A stretch of 6,975 nucleotides of DNA from an uncultured Spirochaetia bacterium (GCA_937960625.1 CALGPD010000266.1:1-6975), one strand, 5' to 3'; positions 1 to 5,265 are shown, numbered from the stretch's first letter. Notes: generated from the letters alone by a model not told the origin. Program-made: numbers and translations.

Positions 1-411
1 TGGAAAAATGATATGGCTTTTGAAGCTGAACTTGATGGGCATAATTTTACTATTGATGCCATGCCGCAGGCAGGAGGAAAGGATTTAGGCCCGCGCCCTA
101 AAGGCCTTGTTTTAACCGCGCTTGCCGGATGTACAGGCATGGATGTTATTTTCATGTTAAAAAGAAAAAAAGTCGTTGTTGATAATTTTGAGGTAAAAGT
201 CAGGGCAAAAGTGGCTAAAGAGCATCCAAAGACGTTTACTATAATTACCGTATCTTATATTTTTGACGGAGATAATTTAGACATAGAAAAAATTATAAAC
301 GCGGTGGAACTTTCGGACACTACATTTTGCGGGGTTTCAGCAATGTTGAGAAATTCCTGTGAAGTTAATAATGAAATAATAGTAAACGGAGAATTAATAA
401 ATCGACAATAA
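1..411 (+). CDS. OsmC/Ohr-family protein, 5' end cut by window
   Basis: Member of the OsmC/Ohr family, cytoplasmic thiol peroxidases that reduce organic hydroperoxides using a reactive cysteine pair. The reading frame is open to the first base (Trp-Lys-Asn-Asp precede the Met at 13), and the residues before that Met match the usual N-terminal strand of the family. The true start therefore probably lies about 10 codons outside the window, and the ATG at 13 is probably internal. Numbered from the Met at 13, the family signatures are GGKDLGPRPKGL, then ALAGCTGMDV (Cys40) and TTFCGVSAML (Cys106). Cys40 and Cys106 are the expected peroxidatic and resolving positions, so activity looks intact; an extra Cys116 follows. 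The visible part is close to the family's roughly 140 residues. No convincing terminator follows it. The exact substrate (organic peroxide or other) cannot be told from sequence. Confidence 0.9.
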   Translation, partial: WKNDMAFEAELDGHNFTIDAMPQAGGKDLGPRPKGLVLTALAGCTGMDVIFMLKRKKVVVDNFEVKVRAKVAKEHPKTFTIITVSYIFDGDNLDIEKIINAVELSDTTFCGVSAMLRNSCEVNNEIIVNGELINRQ

Positions 412-443
412 CATTTTTTTCCAGAATAATAAATATTTAACAT

Positions 444-472
444 TTGACAACGAACCGAAATAACCTTAATTT
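444..472 (+). promoter_or_regulatory. possible sigma-70-type promoter for membrane protein gene
   Basis: A perfect -35 box TTGACA lies at 444-449. The -10 is poor: TAATTT at 467-472 with a 17-nt spacer, or TTAATT at 466-471 with 16. The position, just upstream of the coding region that begins at 491/500, is right, but the weak -10 keeps this tentative. Confidence 0.3.
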
Positions 473-499
473 TTGTTATCAAATCAATAGTTGCATGAA

Positions 500-1261
500 A
501 TGAAAATAAATTTAAAATCAAGAGTAAAAGAGATTTTATTTTCTTTAAGCATTGCTCTTTTTCTATATATATTATTACAAATATTGCCGCGGCCTATTCT
601 GGCGGATATTATCTTTGAAATGCTGTTATTCGGCAGTATTGGAATTATGTCCGGTTATTACGTTTTTACTTTAAAATCATCAGATAAAAATTTTAAAAAA
701 CTCAAAATAATGATTTTTATAGCTTACGGCGTATTTGTGATGCATTCTTATTTTAGAATAAGCTTTCTACTTGAAAACCCGGATGTAGTTTTAATATCAG
801 CCCGGCATTTTAAAAAATATTTTTTTATTCATCTTTCCGTTCTTTTTAAATTTATAACTTATATTTTTGAATTCATTGCGTTTATTTATTTTTATAAGTT
901 TTTACAAATTACAGAAGATGTTAAAGTAAAAATAAACGTATTTATGTCCGGCTTTATCAGCTATTTCGTTATTTCTATTATAGTATCAATTTTCGCTAAA
1001 ACGGGAATTATACTAATAACGGGGTTGTTTTTAGGCGTTGTTGTGGGCATAATTTGCATATTCTATTTTATTAGTACTTCCCGGTATTTTTCCAGCCTTA
1101 TTATTCTTCTAGCGCTTACTCATATTTGGGAAGGATATGTTAAAGCAACTGCTGGAAATGTTCATACTCATGTATTGAATTTCGTTTATTACTTTTTAAT
1201 TTTGCTTTATCTATTTGAAATTAGAAATTGGATTATGTATGAAAACAGTATTACTGATTAA
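500..1261 (+). CDS. multi-pass membrane protein, function unknown
   Basis: I do not recognise this family. The 253-residue product is very hydrophobic, with about seven or eight likely membrane spans (roughly residues 12-29, 36-57, 69-88, 108-135, 147-166, 168-192, 196-208 and 224-243) separated by short Lys-rich loops such as KSSDKNFKKLK. Six histidines occur (82, 103, 111, 208, 222, 224). The last three sit in a C-terminal stretch reading THIWEGY...GNVHTHVLNF, which is more polar than the rest and looks like the conserved functional part. The ATG at 500 is chosen; an in-frame TTG at 491 would add three residues. Neither has a visible Shine-Dalgarno sequence. It converges on the PH-domain gene with only 8 nt between stop codons. 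A heme- or metal-binding role is possible because of the histidines, but this is speculation. Confidence 0.75.
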   Translation: MKINLKSRVKEILFSLSIALFLYILLQILPRPILADIIFEMLLFGSIGIMSGYYVFTLKSSDKNFKKLKIMIFIAYGVFVMHSYFRISFLLENPDVVLISARHFKKYFFIHLSVLFKFITYIFEFIAFIYFYKFLQITEDVKVKINVFMSGFISYFVISIIVSIFAKTGIILITGLFLGVVVGIICIFYFISTSRYFSSLIILLALTHIWEGYVKATAGNVHTHVLNFVYYFLILLYLFEIRNWIMYENSITD

Positions 1262-1269
1262 TCTATGAA

Positions 1270-1728
1270 TTATTTCGTATTATCAATAATTTTAATTTCT
1301 GAAATATTTTCAAGTATTTTATAAAACTCATCATACTTATTAAGGCTTTTATCTGCAATTTCAATACAACCTTCTTTGCCGTAAATAACGAGTTTTCTGA
1401 TTTTTTTATCCGCTTCCCCTAACTTAAAAGTTTCAGTAATATCTTTAATTTCTTTTAACTCTTTCCATTTAATATCTATTTTTGTGTTAAAAAAAATATT
1501 CTTCTTTGAAATACTATCTGCATCAATAACGATATAATAAAGGATAAATTTTAACCAAATAAATAACGAGATAATGGAAATTGCTAATGATATAAATGCA
1601 ATAATTTGCAGCTCATAATAAATAGTTGCTCCGAAAATAATAATGGGTAGAAAAATTAATAAAATAAAAAAGCCGATGCTGTGTTTTGGTTTGAAAACCC
1701 TCTTTTTTGTTATGTCTATGTTTTCCAT
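1270..1728 (-). CDS. small membrane protein with bacterial PH-like domain
   Basis: The 152-residue product starts with a basic N-terminus (TKKRVFKPKH), followed by two adjacent hydrophobic spans (about residues 18-37 and 41-65). A soluble beta-rich C-terminal part begins YYIVIDADSISKKNIFF and continues with IDIKWKELKEIKDI. The order two helices, then a Y-x-I-x-(D)-x-I strand, then a W-x-E-(I/L)-x-x-I strand is typical of bacterial PH-like (bPH/DUF304-like) proteins, whose roles are mostly unknown. The start codon at 1728 is supported by GAAGG (plus-strand CCTTC 1735-1739) with a 6-nt gap and by a strong promoter just upstream. It is transcribed divergently from the perR-like gene and separated from it by about 225 bp. 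Nothing in the sequence links it to oxidative stress. Family assignment is by pattern only. Confidence 0.75.
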   Translation of the reverse strand: MENIDITKKRVFKPKHSIGFFILLIFLPIIIFGATIYYELQIIAFISLAISIISLFIWLKFILYYIVIDADSISKKNIFFNTKIDIKWKELKEIKDITETFKLGEADKKIRKLVIYGKEGCIEIADKSLNKYDEFYKILENISEIKIIDNTK

Positions 1729-1754
1729 TAATAACCTTCATCTTGTTTTCTAGG

Positions 1755-1783
1755 ATTATAATATATTTTTAATTTTATGTAAA
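1755..1783 (-). promoter_or_regulatory. strong sigma-70-type promoter for the PH-like gene
   Basis: Read on the minus strand there is TTTACA (1783-1778), a spacer of exactly 17 nt, and a consensus TATAAT (1760-1755). Transcription would start near 1748, giving a leader of about 20 nt before the start codon at 1728. This is the best promoter match in the window. Confidence 0.75.
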
Positions 1784-1854
1784 GTTGTAAAGCAAAATGC
1801 CGGTGTTTTTTTAAATAAAGATATTCAAATATTGATATATAGCGTTTTTTCTAT

Positions 1855-1870
1855 ATTTTTTTAAAAAAAT
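1855..1870. repeat. 16-bp A/T palindrome (T7A7 tract)
   Basis: A run of seven T followed by seven A, flanked by A and T, forms a perfect 16-bp palindrome in the divergent intergenic region. It lies 11 bp upstream of the candidate -35 of the perR-like gene. Such tracts bend or stiffen DNA and can act as UP elements. Chance occurrence in AT-rich DNA is quite possible. Confidence 0.4.
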
Positions 1871-1881
1871 CAAGAATTTGT

Positions 1882-1910
1882 TTGACTTGGCAGGATAATG
1901 AATTTAAGTT
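1882..1910 (+). promoter_or_regulatory. candidate promoter for the perR-like gene
   Basis: TTGACT (1882-1887, 5/6 to the consensus -35), a 17-nt spacer and TAAGTT (1905-1910, only 3/6 but with the key T, A and final T). An alternative is the extended -10-like TGTAATAAT ending at 1924. The leader would be roughly 25-40 nt. The weak -10 makes the exact site uncertain. Confidence 0.35.
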
Positions 1911-1941
1911 AGTAGTGTAATAATAAATAATATTCGGAACG

Positions 1942-1953
1942 ATTATTAATAAT
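1942..1953. promoter_or_regulatory. perfect 12-bp palindrome abutting perR start, possible autoregulatory operator
   Basis: ATTATTAATAAT is a perfect palindrome that ends at the base before the ATG at 1954. Its A/T-only dyad character resembles Fur/PerR boxes (PerR box TTATAATnATTATAA). It takes the place of a Shine-Dalgarno sequence, which is not visible here. Function is inferred from position only. Confidence 0.35.
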
Positions 1954-2337
1954 ATGAAATATAGAAAAAGTAAACAAAGGCAAAAAATATATGAGTTCTT
2001 AAGCGCAAAAAAACATCATCCTACCGCGAATGATATTTATGATCATATTAAAAAGGATTTTCCGTCATTGAGTTTGGGAAACGTATATCGAAATCTTAAT
2101 ATTCTGGTGGAAACAGGAATGGTAAAAAAAATTGAAGCAGGAAGCACTTTTGACAGGTTTGAAGCTGTTAAAACTCCGCATTATCACTTTGTTTGTAAAA
2201 GCTGTGGTGAAGTTATTGACATTGATATGCAGATTCAATCCCAGTTAGATGATTACGTTAGAAATGAAACAGGATTTAATATAACCGGACATAGGATTGA
2301 TTTCTACGGTATTTGTGGCAAATGCGGCGGTAAATAA
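1954..2337 (+). CDS. perR: Fur-family transcriptional repressor, PerR-like
   Basis: A 127-residue DNA-binding metallorepressor of the Fur family. The N-terminal winged helix includes HHPTANDIYDHI and the recognition-helix segment SLGNVYRNLNIL (about residues 39-51). The dimerisation/metal domain follows. The structural zinc site is complete: Cys81-x2-Cys84 (CKSC) and Cys121-x2-Cys124 (CGKC). By comparison with B. subtilis PerR (His37, Asp85, His91, His93, Asp104), the sensing ligands are His22, Glu70, His76, His78 and Asp89. Asp89 is the PerR-type residue tied to peroxide sensing, whereas Glu70 in place of Asp85 is Fur-like. The start MKYRKSKQRQ matches the usual PerR N-terminus even though no ribosome binding site is visible. 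It lies just upstream of peroxiredoxin and superoxide reductase genes on the same strand, which supports a peroxide-response role. A Fur iron regulator is the main alternative. Confidence 0.88.
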   Translation: MKYRKSKQRQKIYEFLSAKKHHPTANDIYDHIKKDFPSLSLGNVYRNLNILVETGMVKKIEAGSTFDRFEAVKTPHYHFVCKSCGEVIDIDMQIQSQLDDYVRNETGFNITGHRIDFYGICGKCGGK

Positions 2338-2354
2338 TTATAAGTATTTAAAAG

Positions 2355-2384
2355 TTGATTTTTTGGTTTATTTATTTGTTTAAT
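2355..2384 (+). promoter_or_regulatory. candidate promoter of the prx-sor unit
   Basis: TTGATT (2355-2360), an 18-nt spacer and TTTAAT (2379-2384, 5/6 to consensus). The start site would fall near 2391, leaving a leader of about 33 nt that includes the AAAGGAG ribosome binding site at 2411-2417. The -10 is overlapped by the 19-bp dyad at 2382-2400. Confidence 0.45.
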
Positions 2385-2400
2385 AAATAAAATATTTATT
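2382..2400. promoter_or_regulatory. 19-bp dyad, candidate PerR/Fur box
   Basis: AATAAATAAAATATTTATT is an inverted repeat with perfect 8-nt arms and a 3-nt centre. Read as 9-1-9, it pairs at 8 of 9 positions, which is the size of a classical Fur/PerR box. It covers the end of the predicted -10 and the predicted start site of the peroxiredoxin gene, where a repressor would block transcription. AT-richness raises the chance of a fortuitous match. Confidence 0.45.
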
Positions 2401-2423
2401 TTTTATATAAAAAGGAGTAAAAA

Positions 2424-3065
2424 ATGGAAAACACTTTTCCACTTATTGGAGACAAATTCCCTGAAATGAAAGTAAAAACAACTCACGGCATGATGAGTTT
2501 ACCCGGAGATATGAAAGGCAAATGGTTTGTTCTTTTCTCTCATCCGGCTGATTTTACACCTGTATGTACAACGGAATTCGTTGGTTTTGCTAAAAGGCAT
2601 GAAGAATTTCAGAAATTAGGATGTGAGTTAATCGGGCTGTCTATTGACCAGGTTTTTTCACACATTAAATGGGTTCAATGGATTCACGAAAAACTTGACA
2701 TCAAAATTCCTTTCCCGGTAATTGCTGACGACATGGGGCAAGTTGCCAAAACATTAGGCATGGTTCATCCGGGTAAAGGAACTAATACGGTACGTGCTGT
2801 ATTTATTATTGATGACAAAGCAACGGTTAGAATAATTTTGTATTATCCTCAGGAAATCGGCAGGAATATGGATGAAGTTTTACGTTCAGTTAAAGCTTTG
2901 CAGACTTCTGATAAAAACGGCGTTGCTGTACCCGCGAATTGGCCCAACAACGAGTTAATTAACGATAGAGTTATTATTCCGCCGGCTAGCGATGAAAAAA
3001 CCGCTGAAAAGAGAAAAAATAATGATAATTGTTATGATTGGTGGTTTTGTCATAAAGACTTATAG
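2424..3065 (+). CDS. peroxiredoxin, Prx6/archaeal-AhpC type
   Basis: A 213-residue cytoplasmic thiol peroxidase that reduces hydrogen peroxide, organic peroxides or peroxynitrite. The active-site motif PADFTPVCTTE gives Pro41, Thr45 and the peroxidatic Cys48; Arg124 (TNTVRAVFIID) completes the catalytic site. The long C-terminal extension ends NCYDWWFCHKDL with Cys203 and Cys209, the typical resolving-cysteine tail of the two-cysteine Prx6 branch found in archaea, Thermotogae and many anaerobes. An additional Cys67 is present. Length fits the branch (about 210-220). The start is fixed by AAAGGAG at 2411-2417, six bases before ATG. It follows the PerR-like gene by 86 nt, with its own candidate promoter and operator, and is followed after 40 nt by superoxide reductase, with which it is probably co-transcribed. 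The electron donor is not encoded here. AhpC/Prx family membership is certain; the subgroup is very likely. Confidence 0.93.
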   Translation: MENTFPLIGDKFPEMKVKTTHGMMSLPGDMKGKWFVLFSHPADFTPVCTTEFVGFAKRHEEFQKLGCELIGLSIDQVFSHIKWVQWIHEKLDIKIPFPVIADDMGQVAKTLGMVHPGKGTNTVRAVFIIDDKATVRIILYYPQEIGRNMDEVLRSVKALQTSDKNGVAVPANWPNNELINDRVIIPPASDEKTAEKRKNNDNCYDWWFCHKDL

Positions 3066-3105
3066 TATAATAATAAAAGCGTTTTAAATAACAAAGGAGA
3101 GTTTA

Positions 3106-3498
3106 ATGAGTAGACTTGGAGATTTTATCAAATCTGCGGATTTTAAAAACGAAAAACACGTTCCTGTGATTGAACTTCCATCTGCTGTATCCGCAGGGCA
3201 GCCGGTTCAAGTTACGGTAAGTGTTGGAAAAGAAATTGCTCATCCCAATACAACGGAGCATTTTATTTCATGGATAAAATTGTTTTACAAAGATGAAGGC
3301 GGAGCCGCTGTTTACGAAATAGGAAAAGCAGAGTTTTCTGCACACGGAGCAAGCGCTGGCGGAGCAAACTCAGGCCCTGCATATACAAATCCCATTGCAA
3401 TATTCAACGTAAAACTAGATAAACCGGGCATTTTAATTGCCGAGAGTTATTGTAATATACACGGTTTATGGGAAAGTTCTCAGGAAATTTCGTTTTAA
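3106..3498 (+). CDS. sorA: superoxide reductase, class II (neelaredoxin type)
   Basis: A 130-residue cytoplasmic non-heme iron enzyme that reduces superoxide to hydrogen peroxide without making oxygen, typical of anaerobes. All six centre II positions are visible and spaced as in Pyrococcus furiosus SOR (Glu14, His16, His41, His47, Cys111, His114). They are Glu16 and His18 (NEKHVPVI), His46 and His52 (AHPNTTEHFI), and Cys116 and His119 (YCNIHGLW). The N-terminal four-cysteine desulforedoxin domain of desulfoferrodoxin is absent, hence class II. AAAGGAG at 3093-3099 fixes the start. It lies 40 nt after peroxiredoxin and before a strong terminator, so the product of SOR (peroxide) is the substrate of its operon partner. 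No rubredoxin donor is encoded nearby. Confidence 0.95.
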   Translation: MSRLGDFIKSADFKNEKHVPVIELPSAVSAGQPVQVTVSVGKEIAHPNTTEHFISWIKLFYKDEGGAAVYEIGKAEFSAHGASAGGANSGPAYTNPIAIFNVKLDKPGILIAESYCNIHGLWESSQEISF

Positions 3499-3508
3499 TC
3501 GTTATTTT

Positions 3509-3545
3509 AAAAAAACCCGCATATTTATACTTTGCGGGTTTTTTA
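3509..3545 (+). terminator. rho-independent terminator after superoxide reductase
   Basis: CCCGCA (3516-3521) pairs with TGCGGG (3533-3538) around an 11-nt loop. The stem is preceded by a run of A and followed by TTTTTT, which extends the pairing. It sits 11 nt after the SOR stop codon. The A-run on the left makes it potentially bidirectional. Confidence 0.92.
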
Positions 3546-3636
3546 AATTCTACTGCATAAAAATATACAATTGTCATATTTTAAACCGAAATTCACATAA
3601 ATATTAATAAAACAGCAAAAATTTATTGTTTAAATC

Positions 3637-3665
3637 CATAGTACAAACTAAAGAGGTGTACTATG
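3637..3665 (+). promoter_or_regulatory. hairpin enclosing ribosome binding site and start codon of small ORF
   Basis: CATAGTAC (3637-3644) and GTACTATG (3658-3665) are perfect 8-nt complements. The 13-nt loop holds the Shine-Dalgarno AGAGGT, and the ATG (3663-3665) is the last part of the right arm. In RNA this would present the ribosome binding site in a loop while pairing the start codon; in DNA it could be an operator. The pairing is seen directly; any function is inferred. Confidence 0.5.
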
Positions 3666-3767
3666 AAAAAAAAGAAAAAAGACGATATGCTTGATAATCT
3701 AATATTCATACCTATAAATTTCCCTGCTGACAAATATAATTGCCAGCAAAGCGGCCCTGACAGGTAG
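3663..3767 (+). CDS. small ORF, 34 residues, unknown
   Basis: An ATG preceded by GAGG at 3653-3656, with a 6-nt gap, opens a 34-codon frame ending in TAG. The product begins with a run of five lysines and two aspartates (MKKKKKDDMLDN), then a short hydrophobic stretch LIFIPINFPADKY, and ends NCQQSGPDR with one cysteine. It has no signal peptide or recognisable domain. It lies after the SOR terminator and converges on the pentapeptide-repeat gene. The good ribosome binding site and the hairpin around it are the reasons to list it. The alternatives are a chance frame inside a non-coding RNA or the remnant of a longer gene. No clear promoter was found upstream. Confidence 0.4.
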   Translation: MKKKKKDDMLDNLIFIPINFPADKYNCQQSGPDR

Positions 3768-3780
3768 CTATAGTACCTTC

Positions 3781-3858
3781 ATTACTTATGCGATTCTCGA
3801 TTCCTTGTAAGGTGATTTTCTTTTTCGATACATTAATTATTGTATAAAAATAAGTAAT
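3781..3858. repeat. 9-bp perfect inverted repeat flanking a 60-nt segment
   Basis: ATTACTTAT (3781-3789) and ATAAGTAAT (3850-3858) are perfect complements 60 nt apart. The right arm directly abuts the pentapeptide gene stop codon. Inside are ATACA/TGTAT (3828-3832/3841-3845) and a candidate stem ACCTT (3775-3779)/AAGGT (3809-3813) followed by a T-rich run, which might end a plus-strand transcript. The rest of the 313-nt gap at 3546-3858 holds only the small ORF. Confidence 0.35.
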
Positions 3859-4614
3859 TTATTCATCTTCATTTATGAATTCTTCATCAATTATAGCTTT
3901 GCTAAGGTCGGTGTTGTTAAAATCAACACCGTAAAGGCCGGAATGTGAAAAATCCGTTTCGTTTACTGTCGAGTCAGATAAATCCGCGCCCGATATATCG
4001 GAATCGGTGAAATTCGCTCCGGATAAATCAACGTTTGATAAATCCGCGCCGGAAAAATCCGTTTTGCTTAAATTCGCTTGTTTAAAGTCCGCGTTAGAAA
4101 AATCGCTTCCGGATAAATCCGAATAGGTAAAATTTACGTTCTTTACGTTAGCGTTTGATGCATCAACGCCGCAAAATCCTGCATCAGTAGCAACAGCGCC
4201 TTCTAGGTTTACGTTTGATAAATCCGCGCCGGAAAAATCCGCTTTACGAAGATTTGCGTTGCGCAGGTTAGCATTAGAAAAATCACTGCCGCATAAAACC
4301 GCGTCGTTTAAAATTACTCCGGCTAGAACAGCATCACACAAGAAAGCGCCTCTTAAATCACAAGAGGATAAATCAGAGCCTGATATATCACTTCCAATTA
4401 AACTAGCCCCGTTAAGATAAGTTCTTTTAAAACTCGAGTTTGTTAATACGGATTGAGATAAATCCGCGCCTGCTAAAAACGCGTTGTCTAATTCAACATC
4501 GCTTAAGTCTATGCTTTGAATGCCGTTTTCCCTTAACTGTTCACGGTAATTGTTAAAATCAGATATGTTTGATTTTAACAATTCTATTAATTGTTGTTTG
4601 GAAAGTTGTTCCAT
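3859..4614 (-). CDS. pentapeptide-repeat protein
   Basis: A 251-residue protein dominated by A(D/N)LXX-type repeats, which fold as a right-handed quadrilateral beta-helix. The N-terminal segment MEQLSKQQLIELLK with DFNNYREQ is a helical cap common before such repeats. Repeats run from about residue 35 to 240, and the tail EEFINEDE is acidic. The repeats form three 60-residue units (51-110, 111-170, 171-230), each starting D(L/F)(S/N)(Q/N). The last two are close copies sharing a 31-bp identical DNA block. Four cysteines (85, 93, 108, 148) lie in repeat positions. There is no signal peptide, so it is probably cytoplasmic. The start at 4614 is supported by a promoter 20 nt upstream and a GAGAG purine tract. 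Family function is generally unknown; DNA-mimic gyrase protection (Qnr/MfpA) is one known case but cannot be assumed here. Confidence 0.9.
   Translation of the reverse strand: MEQLSKQQLIELLKSNISDFNNYREQLRENGIQSIDLSDVELDNAFLAGADLSQSVLTNSSFKRTYLNGASLIGSDISGSDLSSCDLRGAFLCDAVLAGVILNDAVLCGSDFSNANLRNANLRKADFSGADLSNVNLEGAVATDAGFCGVDASNANVKNVNFTYSDLSGSDFSNADFKQANLSKTDFSGADLSNVDLSGANFTDSDISGADLSDSTVNETDFSHSGLYGVDFNNTDLSKAIIDEEFINEDE
4031..4241. repeat. 31-bp direct repeat at exactly 180 nt spacing inside pentapeptide gene
   Basis: Positions 4031-4061 and 4211-4241 are identical over 31 bp. The 180-nt offset equals 60 codons, twelve pentapeptides or three turns of the beta-helix. Synonymous positions are also identical, which points to recent duplication or gene conversion between repeats rather than protein-level selection alone. 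Confidence 0.8.
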
Positions 4615-4633
4615 AGTATATCTCTCTATGTCA

Positions 4634-4662
4634 ATTATATATTAAATTTAATAATATCTTAA
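4634..4662 (-). promoter_or_regulatory. promoter of pentapeptide-repeat gene
   Basis: On the minus strand TTAAGA (4662-4657, 4/6) is followed by a 17-nt spacer and a consensus TATAAT (4639-4634). Transcription would start near 4627, leaving a leader of only about a dozen bases that holds the GAGAG purine tract and the short CATAG/CTATG stem at 4612-4630. Confidence 0.55.
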
Positions 4663-4731
4663 TTGAAAAACATAGAATATTTAACATAAATTATAAATCA
4701 GTAGAATTTTATTGTAAATATTAACACTTTG

Positions 4732-4760
4732 TTGAAAGAATAAAAACATTTGGCTAATAT
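4732..4760 (+). promoter_or_regulatory. promoter of the OB-fold-like lipoprotein gene
   Basis: TTGAAA (4732-4737, 5/6), a 17-nt spacer and TAATAT (4755-4760, 4/6). The start site would be near 4767. This places the in-frame TTG at 4750 upstream of the transcript and supports the ATG at 4789 as the start. Confidence 0.5.
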
Positions 4761-4788
4761 AAGAGAAATAAATTTCGGGAGTTGTTAT

Positions 4789-5265
4789 ATGTTTAAATTA
4801 AATTTAAAAAGATTGTCTGTGGTTTTTTACGTATTATTCGTTCTGGTATTCATTAACTGCGGAAGGCGTTCTTACCGCGGAGGAATGAAAAGGTATAAAA
4901 AAGACGCTGTTGTTACTGTAAAAGGTACGGTTATTGAGGCTTATATGAAATATAACAGGCATATGAGAGAGAAAGGGCTGCATTTAACCTTTAAAACGCA
5001 AACTGATGAATATATAGTTCATGTGTGCCCAAAGTGGTATGCTGATAAAAAAAATATTACTTTCGCCAAAGATGACAAAATTACTGTTACAGGCGCTGTT
5101 TTTATGAAACACGGAGAAAAAAACATATACGCTGCTAGAATAATAAATTCTGAAGGGTCAGTTTTAAAATTAAGAGACCCTGATACAGGAGCTGTTTTAT
5201 GGAGGGGGCGTTATAGAGACGATGATGAAAGCGGCCATAGAGGACGCCGCCGTGGCGGAAGGTAA
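4789..5265 (+). CDS. putative lipoprotein with OB-fold-like domain
   Basis: A 158-residue protein that starts with a basic segment (MFKLNLKRL) and a hydrophobic core ending VFINC. Cys24 is the likely lipidation site, although Asn at -1 and Phe at -3 depart from the usual lipobox. The mature part has a short Arg/Gly-rich linker and then a beta-rich domain with V-x-G-T-V, GLHLTFKTQTDEYIVHV-P-WY, DDKITVTGAVF and IYAARII, ending in LRDPDTGAVLWRG. This order resembles small OB-fold 'nucleic-acid-binding-like' envelope proteins common in delta-proteobacteria and related anaerobes; no biochemical role is established for them. The C-terminus is very basic (HRGRRRGGR). The start at 4789 is fixed by GGGAG at 4777-4781 with a 7-nt gap and by the promoter at 4732-4760. 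A longer frame from TTG 4750 is unlikely. No terminator hairpin directly follows. Confidence 0.75.
   Translation: MFKLNLKRLSVVFYVLFVLVFINCGRRSYRGGMKRYKKDAVVTVKGTVIEAYMKYNRHMREKGLHLTFKTQTDEYIVHVCPKWYADKKNITFAKDDKITVTGAVFMKHGEKNIYAARIINSEGSVLKLRDPDTGAVLWRGRYRDDDESGHRGRRRGGR

Noticed and set aside
412..440. T-run after the OsmC stop codon as an intrinsic terminator
   Set aside because: Seven T occur, but no GC-containing stem precedes them.
255..521. 88-codon minus-strand reading frame
   Set aside because: It lies mostly antisense to the OsmC gene, whose motifs are unmistakable. It has no convincing ribosome binding site and gives a low-complexity product typical of AT-rich antisense frames.
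1268..1291. AATTATT/AATAATT inverted repeat at the convergent gene ends
   Set aside because: A 7-bp A/T-only stem with a 10-nt loop that overlaps the PH-like gene's 3' end. Too weak to call a terminator in this base composition.
3066..3071. Consensus TATAAT between peroxiredoxin and superoxide reductase
   Set aside because: No acceptable -35 box at 16-18 nt. The two genes are close and share function, so an internal promoter is not needed.
3859..4614. Qnr/MfpA-type quinolone resistance protein
   Set aside because: The pentapeptide fold alone does not imply gyrase protection, and no Qnr-specific loop or hallmark could be identified.
4750..4788. TTG start adding 13 residues to the lipoprotein
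   Set aside because: The TTG lies upstream of the predicted -10, and the added residues would spoil the signal peptide. ATG 4789 has GGGAG at ideal spacing.
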